Source: Paraburkholderia phenazinium
Lineage (GTDB): Bacteria; Pseudomonadota; Gammaproteobacteria; Burkholderiales; Burkholderiaceae
Reading direction: 5' to 3'
DNA: 64,000 nt
Assembly: GCF_900100735.1 (NCBI RefSeq)
Contig: NZ_FNCJ01000008.1
Location: 124,001 to 188,000, forward strand
Part shown: piece after piece, positions 44,443-53,894 of the stretch
How the letters are laid out: the number at the start of each line of letters is the position of its first letter
Position numbering within the stretch: position 1 is the stretch's first letter
Made by a program: the position numbers and the translations under genes
The notes under the pieces: generated by a model
Databases searched by the model: none
Told to the model about the DNA's origin: nothing
Seen by the model: only the letters and a program-made list of their open reading frames with translations

Positions 44443-45939
44443 TTAATGGTGAATAGCGAGTCGCTGATGGCGCACGAGTAGTGCACTCAGGCCGATACAC
44501 ACCAGCATCAACAACGCATTGATGCCGAGGCTGTACTGGAAGGCATGCGCGTACGCATCCGGTGTCGCCCGGCCGCCCAGCACGCCGAAGAACGCGCCGC
44601 TGATGGCCGCAGTACCGAACGCCGAGCCGATCTGCAGGGTCGACGTGACCACGCCCGAAGCCAGCCCCGCCTTCTGCGGCACGACTTCCGCGAGCACGGT
44701 GCGCATGATCGACGGCAGCAGCAAGCCATGGCCGACACCGGCGCACACCAGCCCGCAATAGAACAGCAGATCCGGCGCGGCAGCATGGGTGGCCGACCAG
44801 CCGGTTACCGTAAAGCCGACGGTCATCATCGAAAACCCAAGCGTCAGCACATGGCCACCCATGCGCCGCACCACCGCGGGCGAGGTCAGCGGCCCGACCA
44901 CGAAGCCGATCGCAAACGGCATGATGGCGAGGCCCGAGGCAAGCGGTGTCCAGTGCAAACCGGTCTGCAGGAAGATGCCGTAGGTCAGAAAGAAGGCGCT
45001 GTTGCAGTAGAACAGAAAGGCCAGCACGAGGCCCAGCGCGAACGCCGGATTGCGGAACAATTGCAGGTCGACAAGCGGATGACCGCCGCGACGCTCGGCT
45101 CGCCGCTCCGTGGCGACGAAGAGCGCGAAGGCCGGCACGCTCAGCGCAAACATCACAAAGGTCCAGGCAGGCCAGCCGGCCTCGCGGCCGTGGGTCATCG
45201 GATAGATCACAAGCAGCAGCAATAGCGACAGCAAACCGACACCCTTCAGGTCCACGCCGGTACGCACGGCGGGCTGGTTTTCCGGCACGAATTTCCAGGT
45301 GCCGATAAACGCGAGGATGCCGACCGGAATGTTGATCAGGAAGATGGCGCGCCAGTCGAGACCGAACGGCCGGTAGGTAATCAGTGCGCCGCCGCCGAGT
45401 TGTCCGGCAATGGAGGCGAGCCCGAACACGAATCCGTAGAAGCTCATCACGCGGGTTTGTTGTGCGAGCGGCACCACCGCACGAATGGTGGCCAGCACCT
45501 GCGGCGCCATCACGGCGGCGGCCATGCCTTGGACGATCCGCGCGATCACCAGCATGTGCCCGCCCGGCGCAAAACCGCACAAGGCCGACGCCACCACGAA
45601 GCCCGCCATGCCGGTCATAAACATGCGGCGGCGCCCGAACAGGTCGCCCAGCCGGCCGCCGGTGATCAAGAGCACGGCATACGCGGACGCATACGCCGAG
45701 ACGATTAGCTGCAACTGCGCATCCGTGGCGCCGAGCCCGGTATGGATCGCCGGCAGCGCCAGATTGACAATGAAGTAATCGAGCGGCGCGAGAAACGCAC
45801 CGACGAACAACACAGCGAGCGCGAGCCCCTGACGCTCGAAGCGCGGAGCTGCTTCGGCCACGTCGCCGGCGCCAGGTGCGGCACTCGCCCGCGGCACGGC
45901 AAACGCCACTGGCGTAGATTTCATGCATTCGCTATTCAT
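44443..45939 (-). CDS. DHA2-family (EmrB/QacA) multidrug MFS exporter
   Basis: 498 residues with about 14 hydrophobic helices. Family motifs are LDYFIVNLALPAIHTGLGA (variant of motif D1), GGRLGDLFGRRRMF (motif A) and ARIVQGMAAAVMAPQVLA (motif B/C). It lies 31 bases downstream of the TetR gene on the same strand, so repressor and exporter are probably one transcript, induced by a drug. Start could be M1 (45939) or M6. Confidence 0.9.
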   Translation of the reverse strand: MNSECMKSTPVAFAVPRASAAPGAGDVAEAAPRFERQGLALAVLFVGAFLAPLDYFIVNLALPAIHTGLGATDAQLQLIVSAYASAYAVLLITGGRLGDLFGRRRMFMTGMAGFVVASALCGFAPGGHMLVIARIVQGMAAAVMAPQVLATIRAVVPLAQQTRVMSFYGFVFGLASIAGQLGGGALITYRPFGLDWRAIFLINIPVGILAFIGTWKFVPENQPAVRTGVDLKGVGLLSLLLLLVIYPMTHGREAGWPAWTFVMFALSVPAFALFVATERRAERRGGHPLVDLQLFRNPAFALGLVLAFLFYCNSAFFLTYGIFLQTGLHWTPLASGLAIMPFAIGFVVGPLTSPAVVRRMGGHVLTLGFSMMTVGFTVTGWSATHAAAPDLLFYCGLVCAGVGHGLLLPSIMRTVLAEVVPQKAGLASGVVTSTLQIGSAFGTAAISGAFFGVLGGRATPDAYAHAFQYSLGINALLMLVCIGLSALLVRHQRLAIHH

Positions 45940-45970
45940 GACTGATCGTTCAATAATTAGGTAAAAAAAT

Positions 45971-46597
45971 TTACACGAGCGCGCGCATCGCTACGTCGAC
46001 GATTGCTGTTAGCTCTTGCTCGTCGTGCGCGACCCGGCCGAGTACACGTAGCCCCTGGATGATGCACAGCAGAAAATTGCTGACGGCCTTTTCGTCGAGT
46101 GTGGAGTTGAAGTCGCCGCTCGCCTGGCCGCGAATCACGGCGGCGGCGAGCAGCGTTGCCATGCGGCGCTGGATCGCGGCAATGCGGGTGCGCAGCGCCT
46201 CGTCGTCTGTCTGCATTTCCAGCGTGGTGTTTGTAATCAGGCAACTGCGCTGCGGCGCAAGCGCCGACGACACCTTGGTGTAATGCAGAATCGCGTTGCG
46301 CAGCGCTTCCTGAGGCGGCAACGGCGCGTTTAGGCGCTCGGCGAGGCGAGCAATCGAGCCGTCCGCGTAATGATCGAGCGCTGCCAGCATGATGCCGTGC
46401 TTGTCGCCGAAGACGCCGTAAAGACTGCCGCGCAATAGACCGGTGGCCTTGCAGAGGTCGTCGATCGAGGTGGCGTGGTAGCCGTGGCGCCAGAACACTT
46501 CGCTGGCATGTGCCAGCACCGTGGCCGTGTCGAATTCGCGCGGGCGCCCGCGGGCGCTCGTAGTGCGGGTCTTCTTCGAGGTGGTGGCTTGGCTCAT
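45971..46597 (-). CDS. TetR-family repressor
   Basis: 208 residues. The N-terminal HTH reads VFWRHGYHATSIDDLCKATG, followed by LLRGSLYGVFGDKHGIML, typical of the AcrR/NemR-like group. The C-terminal ligand domain ends ...HDEQELTAIVDVAMRALV. Its start codon lies directly beside a 9-bp perfect dyad. It very likely represses itself and the downstream exporter. Confidence 0.92.
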   Translation of the reverse strand: MSQATTSKKTRTTSARGRPREFDTATVLAHASEVFWRHGYHATSIDDLCKATGLLRGSLYGVFGDKHGIMLAALDHYADGSIARLAERLNAPLPPQEALRNAILHYTKVSSALAPQRSCLITNTTLEMQTDDEALRTRIAAIQRRMATLLAAAVIRGQASGDFNSTLDEKAVSNFLLCIIQGLRVLGRVAHDEQELTAIVDVAMRALV

Positions 46598-46599
46598 GG

Positions 46600-46624
46600 G
46601 AATGGATATTATGACTATCCATTC
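46600..46624. promoter_or_regulatory. TetR-type operator dyad
   Basis: GAATGGATA-TTATGAC-TATCCATTC is an exact 9+7+9 inverted repeat ending three bases before the tetR start codon. Symmetry and location fit autorepression by the TetR protein. Confidence 0.72.
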
Positions 46625-46666
46625 AACAAATCAAGCCTACTGGGGGTGGGGTTTCTGGCTCCCCCA

Positions 46667-47866
46667 TTACAACCCCACATTCTCCCGAATAACCCTCGCA
46701 ATCACCTTCTCCGCCTCCCCTGCCCCCTTCTCATACACCCGCGTATTCTGCTGCGGCGCCGGCGTATCCTTGCCGATCAGTTGTCCCGTGCGCACATGCG
46801 TATCCACCGACACCTGCATCGACAACCCCAAACGCAGCGGATGCGCATTCAAATCGTCCGGGTCAAGCGAGATCACAATCGGCACGCGCTGCACCACCTT
46901 GATCCAGTTACCGGCCGCGTTCTGCGAAGGCAGCATCGAAAAAGCGCTGCCCGTCCCTGCCGAGAAGCCCTCCACCCGGCCGCGATACACCACCTGCGAG
47001 CCATACACGTCCGAGACAATCCGCACCGGCTGACCGACCCGCATATGGCGGATCTGCCCTTCCTTGAAATTGGCCTCAACCCACAGCCGCTCCAGCGGAA
47101 TAATCGACATCAACGGCACGCCCGGCCCAACCTGCTGCCCCATCTGCACCGAGCGCTGCCCCACCGTGCCGTCGACCGGCGAGACGATCGTCGAGCGCTG
47201 CAGATTGCGAAACGCGAGCCGCAGTTGCGCCGCTGCCTGCTGCACGGAAGGATTCGCCTCGACCGCTTGCCCACTGCCGAGCGCGCGCGCCGCGTCCAGT
47301 TGCGATTGGGCCGAAGCGAGATTGGCCTCGGCCACCGCCACGGTTTCACGGGCACGCGCCAGTTCTTCCGGGGCAACGATCTCGATTGGCGAGTGATCGC
47401 GCGCCGCCAGCACCTGCTGCGCCAGCGCCAGCTCCGCGCGGCGCGCCTTGATCGCCTCCACATATAAGCCGCGCGAGAGGTTCGCGTTGGCCACCTGCCG
47501 CACCGCCAGCGCGAGTTGCGCCTGCGCCTGGGTGTAAGCGACGCTTGCCTCGGTATCGTCGAGCTTCACCAGCGCTTGCCCAACCTTCACGCGCTGTGTG
47601 TTGTCGACGAGGATATCCGTGACGGTGCCGGGAATCTGCGCGGCGATCTGTACGATATTGCCGGCGACGTAGGCATCGTCGGTCTCCTCGTAGAAGCGCG
47701 CATTGAAGAACCACCAGCCAATCGCGACCAGCGCCACCACGGCGGCCACGCCCAGAAAGACGGCGAGCCGGCGGCGCCGCGTCGCACGCCGCGCATCCTG
47801 ATCATGCCGCAGCGCGGCAGCCTGGGACTGGCCAGCCCGGTCTATATCGTTCTTGTCGTTGTACAT
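46667..47866 (-). CDS. EmrA/HlyD-family membrane-fusion protein of the rhamnolipid exporter
   Basis: 399 residues. One N-terminal transmembrane helix (LAVFLGVAAVVALVAIGWWF, residues 33-52) precedes the lipoyl half-motifs (AYVAGNIVQIAAQIPGTVTD), a long coiled coil (about 100-220) and the beta-barrel (NFKEGQIRHMRVGQPV). ATG 47866 abuts the stop of the outer-membrane gene, so it is the last gene of the rhl operon. It should bridge the EmrB-type pump and the NodT-type channel. Confidence 0.92.
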   Translation of the reverse strand: MYNDKNDIDRAGQSQAAALRHDQDARRATRRRRLAVFLGVAAVVALVAIGWWFFNARFYEETDDAYVAGNIVQIAAQIPGTVTDILVDNTQRVKVGQALVKLDDTEASVAYTQAQAQLALAVRQVANANLSRGLYVEAIKARRAELALAQQVLAARDHSPIEIVAPEELARARETVAVAEANLASAQSQLDAARALGSGQAVEANPSVQQAAAQLRLAFRNLQRSTIVSPVDGTVGQRSVQMGQQVGPGVPLMSIIPLERLWVEANFKEGQIRHMRVGQPVRIVSDVYGSQVVYRGRVEGFSAGTGSAFSMLPSQNAAGNWIKVVQRVPIVISLDPDDLNAHPLRLGLSMQVSVDTHVRTGQLIGKDTPAPQQNTRVYEKGAGEAEKVIARVIRENVGL

Positions 47867-49420
47867 TCAGTCGAAGTGCGTATCCGTGATCCGGCCGTGT
47901 GAAGGAAAGGCAGCCTGAAAATGGGAAATCGGCGGCCCCGCAATTTTCTGCTCGTCAAAGCCCCCGCCTAGCGCGGCGACCAGTTGAACCTGCAACATCC
48001 GGCGCTGCGTCTCCAGCTCCACCTGCTCGGCGCGCTCGTCAAGCAGTGTCAGGTCGGCCAGCATCACGTCCTTTTGCATGACGAGGCCGCGCTGATGGCG
48101 CTGGTCGGCAACCGCGACGATGCGCGTGGCGGCGTCGACCGCCTGCGCCTGCTGTTGCACCAGTTTGTCGACGGTGCGCAACGACGTCAGCCGTTGCGCC
48201 ACTTCGCCTAGCGCCTGCTCGATGGCCTTGTTGTACAGGCTGAGCGCCACATCGACGCTGGCAAAATCGCCACCCAGTTTGGCACGCAGGCGGCTGCGGT
48301 CGAAGATCGGCAGTGAGATCGCCGGACCGACCGAGCCGGTCAGCGCCTGGTGGGTAAACAGTGATGCAGGAGTCAGTGCCGTTAAGCCAGCGAAGGCCAC
48401 CAGATTCACATCCGGGTAGAACTGTGCGCGCGTCGAGTCGACGTTCGCCACCGCGGCCTCGGCGCGCAAGCGGGCGGCGACGATATCCGGGCGCCGCCCC
48501 AGCAGATCGACCGGCAACCGAGCCGGCAGTCCCGCTGCGTCAAGGTCCGCGAGGTCAGCCAGCTGCGGCCGGCGGATCGTGAGTCCGCGTTCCGCGCCGC
48601 GACCGCTCAGCACCCCTAGCTGCAACTGCGTGAGCTTGATGCGTTCGTCGTTGAGTTCCATCTGCGCGACGAGGCGGTTTTGCTTGAGCACGGCGTCCGC
48701 TGCGTCGTACGCGTTGTCGAGGCCACGCGCGAACCGCTCGCGCAGCACGTCGTTCACAAATTCGCTTGCATGCTGCTTTTCCTGCAGGTTGTCCTGCAAG
48801 GCGTAGGCCTGATCCAGTTCGAAATACAGCGTGACGATTGCGACCGTCAGCGAGAGCCGCGCCTGCTCCGCATCCACTCGCGCGGCATCGCGCTCGGACA
48901 ATAGCCCACGCGTCATGGCGGCATTCTTGCCCCACAGGTCGAACTGATAGCTCAGCCCTGCAAACAGGGCTGACGGTGACGCTGTCGGATCGCTAAAGAG
49001 TTGCACGGGAATCGTCTCGCCCGCCACCGACACATTCGCCGCGTTCGGCGGCTGCGGCAAGCGCGCCTTGGTGACGGTCGCCCCTGCGGTGCCCGTGAGT
49101 CCCGTCAGCGACGCGAACTGTTCAAGCTGCGACTGCGCGACGCCGATCCGCGCCTTCGCGATCTGCATGTCCGGATTTTGCTGCAGCGCCTCGCCAACCA
49201 GTTCGTCCAGTTGCGGATCGCGATACTGCGCGACCCACTCGGGCGTGGGCCACGTCCCGTTTGTCTGGGTACCGGTTGTCTTCGCAAGCGCATCTGCCGC
49301 GGGCGTCAACGGTTTCACGTTGGCGTGCAAGCCGGCATCGTCGACGCAGCCGGCAAGTGTCAGCGCGACCAGCAGCACCAGCGCTTGCCCCAGCCACTGT
49401 TTAAGAAGAACGTTGTTCAT
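47867..49420 (-). CDS. NodT-family outer-membrane efflux lipoprotein
   Basis: 517 residues. The lipoprotein signal ends LAGC (Cys about residue 25). Two OEP repeats follow: DPQLDELVGEALQQNPDMQIAKA split near residues 68-90, FWDLWGKN-like YQFDLWGKNAAMTRG, and a second half with LLGRRPDIVAARLRAEAA. ATG 49420 shares its A with the rhlC stop (TAATG), a sign of translational coupling. It forms the TolC-like channel of the tripartite exporter encoded in this operon. Confidence 0.93.
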   Translation of the reverse strand: MNNVLLKQWLGQALVLLVALTLAGCVDDAGLHANVKPLTPAADALAKTTGTQTNGTWPTPEWVAQYRDPQLDELVGEALQQNPDMQIAKARIGVAQSQLEQFASLTGLTGTAGATVTKARLPQPPNAANVSVAGETIPVQLFSDPTASPSALFAGLSYQFDLWGKNAAMTRGLLSERDAARVDAEQARLSLTVAIVTLYFELDQAYALQDNLQEKQHASEFVNDVLRERFARGLDNAYDAADAVLKQNRLVAQMELNDERIKLTQLQLGVLSGRGAERGLTIRRPQLADLADLDAAGLPARLPVDLLGRRPDIVAARLRAEAAVANVDSTRAQFYPDVNLVAFAGLTALTPASLFTHQALTGSVGPAISLPIFDRSRLRAKLGGDFASVDVALSLYNKAIEQALGEVAQRLTSLRTVDKLVQQQAQAVDAATRIVAVADQRHQRGLVMQKDVMLADLTLLDERAEQVELETQRRMLQVQLVAALGGGFDEQKIAGPPISHFQAAFPSHGRITDTHFD

Positions 49421-50358
49421 TAGCACTGCGTCCTATGTGCGAAGCGCTCCGCAAGCGCCGGACGCGTGCGCTCCAATGGACCAAGGCGACCGAACAGGCC
49501 ATCCGACATGCCGAGCAGAATTCCGTTGAGCTTGGCGAGTTTGTCCTTTTCAAGCAACAGCACCTGCACGATCTGCCACAGCGTCAGCAGATTCGGCACG
49601 ATGGCGACCGGAAAACGCATGCCGTACTGCAGCCCGATCTGCATGGCATTGCGTGCGCTGTAGTAGCGCCGATACCAGGGATGATTGGTCGCCGTCATAT
49701 GGAACGGCCCAAGCTGATGGCGGCGCCGTTCACCAATCTTGTGCGAGAGGATCAACGACGGTATGACATACAGCGGAACGTTGCACGCCAAGGCCCGCAG
49801 GCAGTATTCCGTATCCACATGATCGATAAAGAGCGGTTCGTCGAAGCGGCCGAGCGTCTCGAACGCCTGGCGCGAAATCACGCAACCGGATGAGATCAGA
49901 AAGGCGCAGCGTTGCGGCACGGCCCCCTCGTGCAGCTTCAGACGCTGCACCGTAAGGCCGTCCGTGCTCAATTCAGGCAGGAAGCGCTGATCGTTTTCGT
50001 CAAAGATACGCGGGCCGGCGAGGAAGGAACCCGTGCCGAGCGCGATGCACGCGGCACGCATAACGGGAAAATAACCGCCGGGCACCACGGAGTCCTGATC
50101 GAACAAGGCGACGGCATCCACCCCCTGCTCGAACTGGCTGGCAAGTCCGCAATTGAGCGCACCGGCAATGCCATTGCGATTACCGTTATGCAGCAGCGTA
50201 ATGCCGCAGGCCTGAAGACGCGCCGCGACAGCGAGATCCGGCTGCGGCGAGTTGTCGACTACCGTCAGGCTATCGCAGCGCTCACGCAGAGCGACAACCC
50301 GCGCCAGTTCTTCGGCCGTCGGATGAAACAGAACCACCAGGGCGCCAAGGGTTGTCAT
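49420..50358 (-). CDS. rhlC: RhlC, second rhamnosyltransferase (GT2 family)
   Basis: 312 residues, GT-A fold. LGALVVLFHPTAEEL, the nucleotide-site VVDNSP, the DxD-like ALFDQDSVV, and the acceptor motif FIDHVDTEYCLRA are all as in RhlC. It adds a second L-rhamnose to mono-rhamnolipid. ATG 50358 has GGAG nine bases upstream; the frame extends six codons further. It lies between the EmrB-type pump and the outer-membrane gene. Confidence 0.9.
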   Translation of the reverse strand: MTTLGALVVLFHPTAEELARVVALRERCDSLTVVDNSPQPDLAVAARLQACGITLLHNGNRNGIAGALNCGLASQFEQGVDAVALFDQDSVVPGGYFPVMRAACIALGTGSFLAGPRIFDENDQRFLPELSTDGLTVQRLKLHEGAVPQRCAFLISSGCVISRQAFETLGRFDEPLFIDHVDTEYCLRALACNVPLYVIPSLILSHKIGERRRHQLGPFHMTATNHPWYRRYYSARNAMQIGLQYGMRFPVAIVPNLLTLWQIVQVLLLEKDKLAKLNGILLGMSDGLFGRLGPLERTRPALAERFAHRTQC

Positions 50359-50380
50359 CGCAGTTCGCTCCATCATAGGC

Positions 50381-51961
50381 TCAGTGACCCAGCGTCGCGG
50401 CGGCGCCGCGTCTCGGCCGGGTCAACCACATCATGGCGGCCAGCACGATACAGGTGAGGCTCGCCATCAAGAACATGTCGCCGGTTGCCATCATGTAGGC
50501 CTGCTGTTGCACGATCTGATGCAGCGTGGTGAATTCGCGCGTACCCTGGATACCCATACCGTGCAGCGCTTGCACGAAACGCTGGGTATTGGCCGACGCA
50601 TGAGTCACCGACTGCGCAACGATGTCGTAGTGGTAACTGGCGCGGTTGTCCCACAAGGTCACGCTCATCGCGGTGCCGAACGCCGCCGATAGCGTGCGCA
50701 GGAAGTTCGACAGGCTGGAGGCGGCCGCGAGCTTCTCGTCCGGCACGCGCGAGAGCGTGGCGGCCGTCAGTGGAATAAAGAAGCATGGCAGGCCGATGCC
50801 CTGAATCAAGCCCGGCGTAATGATTTGCGTAAAGGTCATCGTCAAGGTGAAATGCGCATCCCACCACAGCACGCCGGCAAACACGAGAAAGCCGAAGGTT
50901 GCCAGCACCCGCGCGTCGAAGCGCGCCGAGAATAGCCCCACCAGAATCGAGAAGACCAGCGCCAGAATGCCCAGTGGGGCGGTGGCGAGCCCCGCGTGGT
51001 AGGCGGTATAGCCCATCACCGCCTGCAGCCAGAGTGGAAAGATCACGCCGACCACCGAGAAGCTCATCATGCCGAGCGAGATGATCAATACGCAGAACGA
51101 AAAGGTTCGATCCTTGAAGAGGCTCAGATCGACCACCGGATGCGTTTCGCCCGCCTCCCAGATCAGCAGCGAGCCGATCGCGAGCACCGCGACGATGGCC
51201 AGCGCGAGGATCAGCGACGAATCGAACCAGCCCGCATCGTGGCCCAGATCGAGCATGGCCTGCAACGAGCCGACGCCCACCACCAACAGCGCGATACCGA
51301 CCAGATCGATCGGCTCCGGTTTCGTTCGACGTCCGGTTGGCCGCAACAGCGCAGTGCAGACCGCAAACGAAAACAGGCCGATCGGCAGGTTAATCAGGAA
51401 TATCCACGGCCACGAGAAATTGTCGATGATCCAGCCCCCGACCACCGGCCCGAAGATCGGCGCCAACAGAACCGTCATCGCCCATAACGCGAGTGCGACA
51501 ACGCGCTTCTCGGGCGGGAAAGTGCGCAGCAGGATCGTCTGCGAGAGCGGCACCATCGGCCCGGAGAAGAGCCCCTGCAGGGTACGGCACACGACCAGCA
51601 GGTGGAAATCGCCGGCGATGCCGCACAGTAGCGAAGTCAGCGTAAACAGGATCACGGCAGTGACAAACAGGCGTGTCTCGCCTACCCGCCTCGACAGCCA
51701 GCCGGTCAGCGGCACGGCAATGGCTGCCGCGACCGAATAGGAACTGATAACCCACGTGCCCTGGCTGTTCGATACACCGAGGCCGCCCGAGATCGCCGGG
51801 ACCGCGACGTTGGTGACGGTCGAATCCAGCACCTCGATAAAAGTCGCCAGCGACAAGGCGAAGGTCAGCAGCGCGAGCCTGGCGCCGCGCATGGAAGGCG
51901 GCGCCCCGCTCTCGCCCGGCCCGGTGGCGATGGCTTGCGCCGGGGTAGACGAAGCGCTCAT
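50381..51961 (-). CDS. DHA2-family (EmrB) MFS pump of the rhamnolipid operon
   Basis: 526 residues, 14 predicted helices. The family motifs LDSTVTNVAVPAISGGLG (motif D1), GWLSRRVGETRLF (motif A), CRTLQGLFSGPMVPLSQ and GPVVGGWIIDNFSWPWIFLI (the last split here as motif C) are clear. ATG 51961 overlaps the rhlB stop by four bases. Together with the NodT and EmrA-type proteins in the same transcript it should export rhamnolipids, as proposed for Burkholderia rhl loci. Confidence 0.93.
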   Translation of the reverse strand: MSASSTPAQAIATGPGESGAPPSMRGARLALLTFALSLATFIEVLDSTVTNVAVPAISGGLGVSNSQGTWVISSYSVAAAIAVPLTGWLSRRVGETRLFVTAVILFTLTSLLCGIAGDFHLLVVCRTLQGLFSGPMVPLSQTILLRTFPPEKRVVALALWAMTVLLAPIFGPVVGGWIIDNFSWPWIFLINLPIGLFSFAVCTALLRPTGRRTKPEPIDLVGIALLVVGVGSLQAMLDLGHDAGWFDSSLILALAIVAVLAIGSLLIWEAGETHPVVDLSLFKDRTFSFCVLIISLGMMSFSVVGVIFPLWLQAVMGYTAYHAGLATAPLGILALVFSILVGLFSARFDARVLATFGFLVFAGVLWWDAHFTLTMTFTQIITPGLIQGIGLPCFFIPLTAATLSRVPDEKLAAASSLSNFLRTLSAAFGTAMSVTLWDNRASYHYDIVAQSVTHASANTQRFVQALHGMGIQGTREFTTLHQIVQQQAYMMATGDMFLMASLTCIVLAAMMWLTRPRRGAAATLGH

Positions 51962-53304
51962 GCGCCTTGCACCTGATACGCTTCTGACCACGCGCGCTCC
52001 ACCTGCCCAGGCGCGCAGGCCGACGCAGCGGGTCGCTGGACGAAACGCTCGATATATGCCGCGGCCACCTCACAGCCGTCCGCGGCAACGCCGAGGCGCT
52101 CCTGGATGCGGCCGCACTGAAGCGCCATCGATGGGTTGCTCAACACCTTGTCGATGGCACGCGCCAGCGTCCAGCCGTTGACGGGCGCATCGACGCGCAT
52201 GCCGCAACCGCTGTCGGCCACGCGCTGCGCGTTATCGAACTGGTCATGGGCAAACGGCGTGACGATCTGTGCAACCCCTGCGGCATAGGCGAGCGCCGCC
52301 GTGCCGATGCCGCCGTGATGCACCAGCGCACGGCAGCGCGGCAGCAAGGTCCCCATGGGCACATAACGGCGTTTGAGCAGCGCGCCGTGCACAACGGGCG
52401 TTGCATCGCTCGCGCCCCCAGGCGTTCCCAACCCCGCCGCATCCGGCGTGAGCAGAATCCCACGCAGCCCGCTCAGGCGCAGTGCCTCCTGCACCGCATG
52501 TGTGTAGGTTGCCTGATCGATCAGTGTCGAGCCCGCTGTAAAGACCAGCGGACGCTCGCCCGCAGCGAGAAAAGCTTCGAGTTCGGGGTCGGGCGGCAAC
52601 CCGCCGAGATCGTTGAACAGCGGAAAGCCGCTTAGCAGATGCGGCTTCGGCCAGTCGGGCTGCGGCGGCGCAAACCAGTCGGGAAAGAGACACAAGATGC
52701 CGTCGGTCGAATGCAACCAGTCGCCCATGATGCGTCGCACCGGCTCAAGGCCGAGTTCGCCGCGCAACGCGTTTAGCGCCGGGCCGCACACTTTGTCGAG
52801 CACATGATGCTCCACGAGGCTCAGCAAGCCGGCCTTCAAGGCGAGCGGCAAGCGTCGCGGGATCGTCAGCCGCTTATGGGTAGGCGGCGCGTGGGCCGAT
52901 AACAAGGTCGACGGCGACACCTGCACCGAGACCAACGGAACCCCGTGGACCTCCTGCATCAGCCGTGCCGAAAACGCCCATAGCGTGCCCACCAGCACCG
53001 TATCGGCGTCGGCGAGCGAGGCGAGCGTATCGAAATGCGTGCGCAAGGTCGGAGCAATCACGTTCCACAAAGTTCGAAACGAGGTGCGCGGATTCCATAG
53101 TGCCGGGTCGGCCATCGCCGTCGCATAGGCTTCATGCGTGCCGATCGGGACGAACTCGAAGCCGCGCTGCTCGACCAGCTCCGCAAACGGTACATGCGTG
53201 CAAAAGATGATCCGATGCCCGCGCGCCGCCAGCGCCGCGCCGATGCCGATCAGCGGATGCACGTCGCCGGCAGAGCCGATCGCGGTAATGATGAGTTTGG
53301 CCAT
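51958..53304 (-). CDS. rhlB: RhlB, rhamnosyltransferase chain B (GT1 family)
   Basis: 448 residues, GT-B fold. The N-terminus is ITAIGSAGDVHPLIGIGAAL and the C-terminal donor site is RCRALVHHGGIGTAALAYAA, with QIVTPFAHDQFDNAQRV, characteristic of this family. It joins dTDP-L-rhamnose to the hydroxyalkanoyloxyalkanoate made by RhlA. It starts 20 bases after the methyltransferase gene and overlaps the pump gene. Confidence 0.93.
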   Translation of the reverse strand: MAKLIITAIGSAGDVHPLIGIGAALAARGHRIIFCTHVPFAELVEQRGFEFVPIGTHEAYATAMADPALWNPRTSFRTLWNVIAPTLRTHFDTLASLADADTVLVGTLWAFSARLMQEVHGVPLVSVQVSPSTLLSAHAPPTHKRLTIPRRLPLALKAGLLSLVEHHVLDKVCGPALNALRGELGLEPVRRIMGDWLHSTDGILCLFPDWFAPPQPDWPKPHLLSGFPLFNDLGGLPPDPELEAFLAAGERPLVFTAGSTLIDQATYTHAVQEALRLSGLRGILLTPDAAGLGTPGGASDATPVVHGALLKRRYVPMGTLLPRCRALVHHGGIGTAALAYAAGVAQIVTPFAHDQFDNAQRVADSGCGMRVDAPVNGWTLARAIDKVLSNPSMALQCGRIQERLGVAADGCEVAAAYIERFVQRPAASACAPGQVERAWSEAYQVQGA

Positions 53305-53324
53305 GACTGTATGTCCGGCGCGCG

Positions 53325-53894
53325 TCAGTAGAGACCGGGAATCAGCGCGGCCACGTCCCGGCGGTACTGCGTATAGGCAGCGCCAAAGTAACGCGTCAAC
53401 CAGCTTTCCTCGACCCGCACCTTATAGGCGAGCGACGCAAAAATCAGCAACAGGCCAGCCACACAGCGCCACTCTCCGCCGATCAGCACGGCTCCGGCAA
53501 GCGCCAGCAGGCAACCCGTATAGATAGGATGCCGCACCAGCCGGTACGGGCCGCTGCGCACCAGCTCGTGGCCCTCCTTGAGCGTGACCGAGACGCTCCA
53601 GTTGGTGCCGAGATGCAGACGCGCCCAGACCGAAAACGCGAGACCGGCAAGCAGGACGCCGATACCCGCGAACTGCGCCACCTGCAGTTGCTGCCAGTCA
53701 GGTGCCCACGCGCTGGCAGTCAGGTCCGGCACGATGATCAGCGCGCCGCCGACAATCAGCGGAATCGACTGCAGGGTACGAGAATTCGACGTCTCTCGTT
53801 GTGCGGTCTGCTTGACCCGCTTCGAGGTGGCAATCCAATAGATCAGCCACAGCGTCCACGGAATCACAATGGCAATGCTTTGAACGATATTCAC
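53325..53894 (-). CDS. ICMT-like membrane methyltransferase inside the rhamnolipid operon
   Basis: 189 residues with four to five hydrophobic helices. The isoprenylcysteine carboxyl-methyltransferase/PEMT-type signature is present: GHELVRSGPYRLVRHPIYTG (SAM-binding region, about residues 108-127) and the C-terminal E-E pair in RVEESWLTRYFGAAY. ATG 53894 overlaps the rhlA stop by four bases, so it is translated with rhlA. Family members methylate lipid carboxylates or amines. A role in modifying the free carboxyl of rhamnolipid or its precursor is inference only. Confidence 0.85.
   Translation of the reverse strand: MNIVQSIAIVIPWTLWLIYWIATSKRVKQTAQRETSNSRTLQSIPLIVGGALIIVPDLTASAWAPDWQQLQVAQFAGIGVLLAGLAFSVWARLHLGTNWSVSVTLKEGHELVRSGPYRLVRHPIYTGCLLALAGAVLIGGEWRCVAGLLLIFASLAYKVRVEESWLTRYFGAAYTQYRRDVAALIPGLY

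Noticed and set aside
44438..45928. 496-codon minus-strand frame overlapping the DHA2 exporter
   Set aside because: Out of frame with a clear 14-helix transporter; no hydrophobic pattern of its own.
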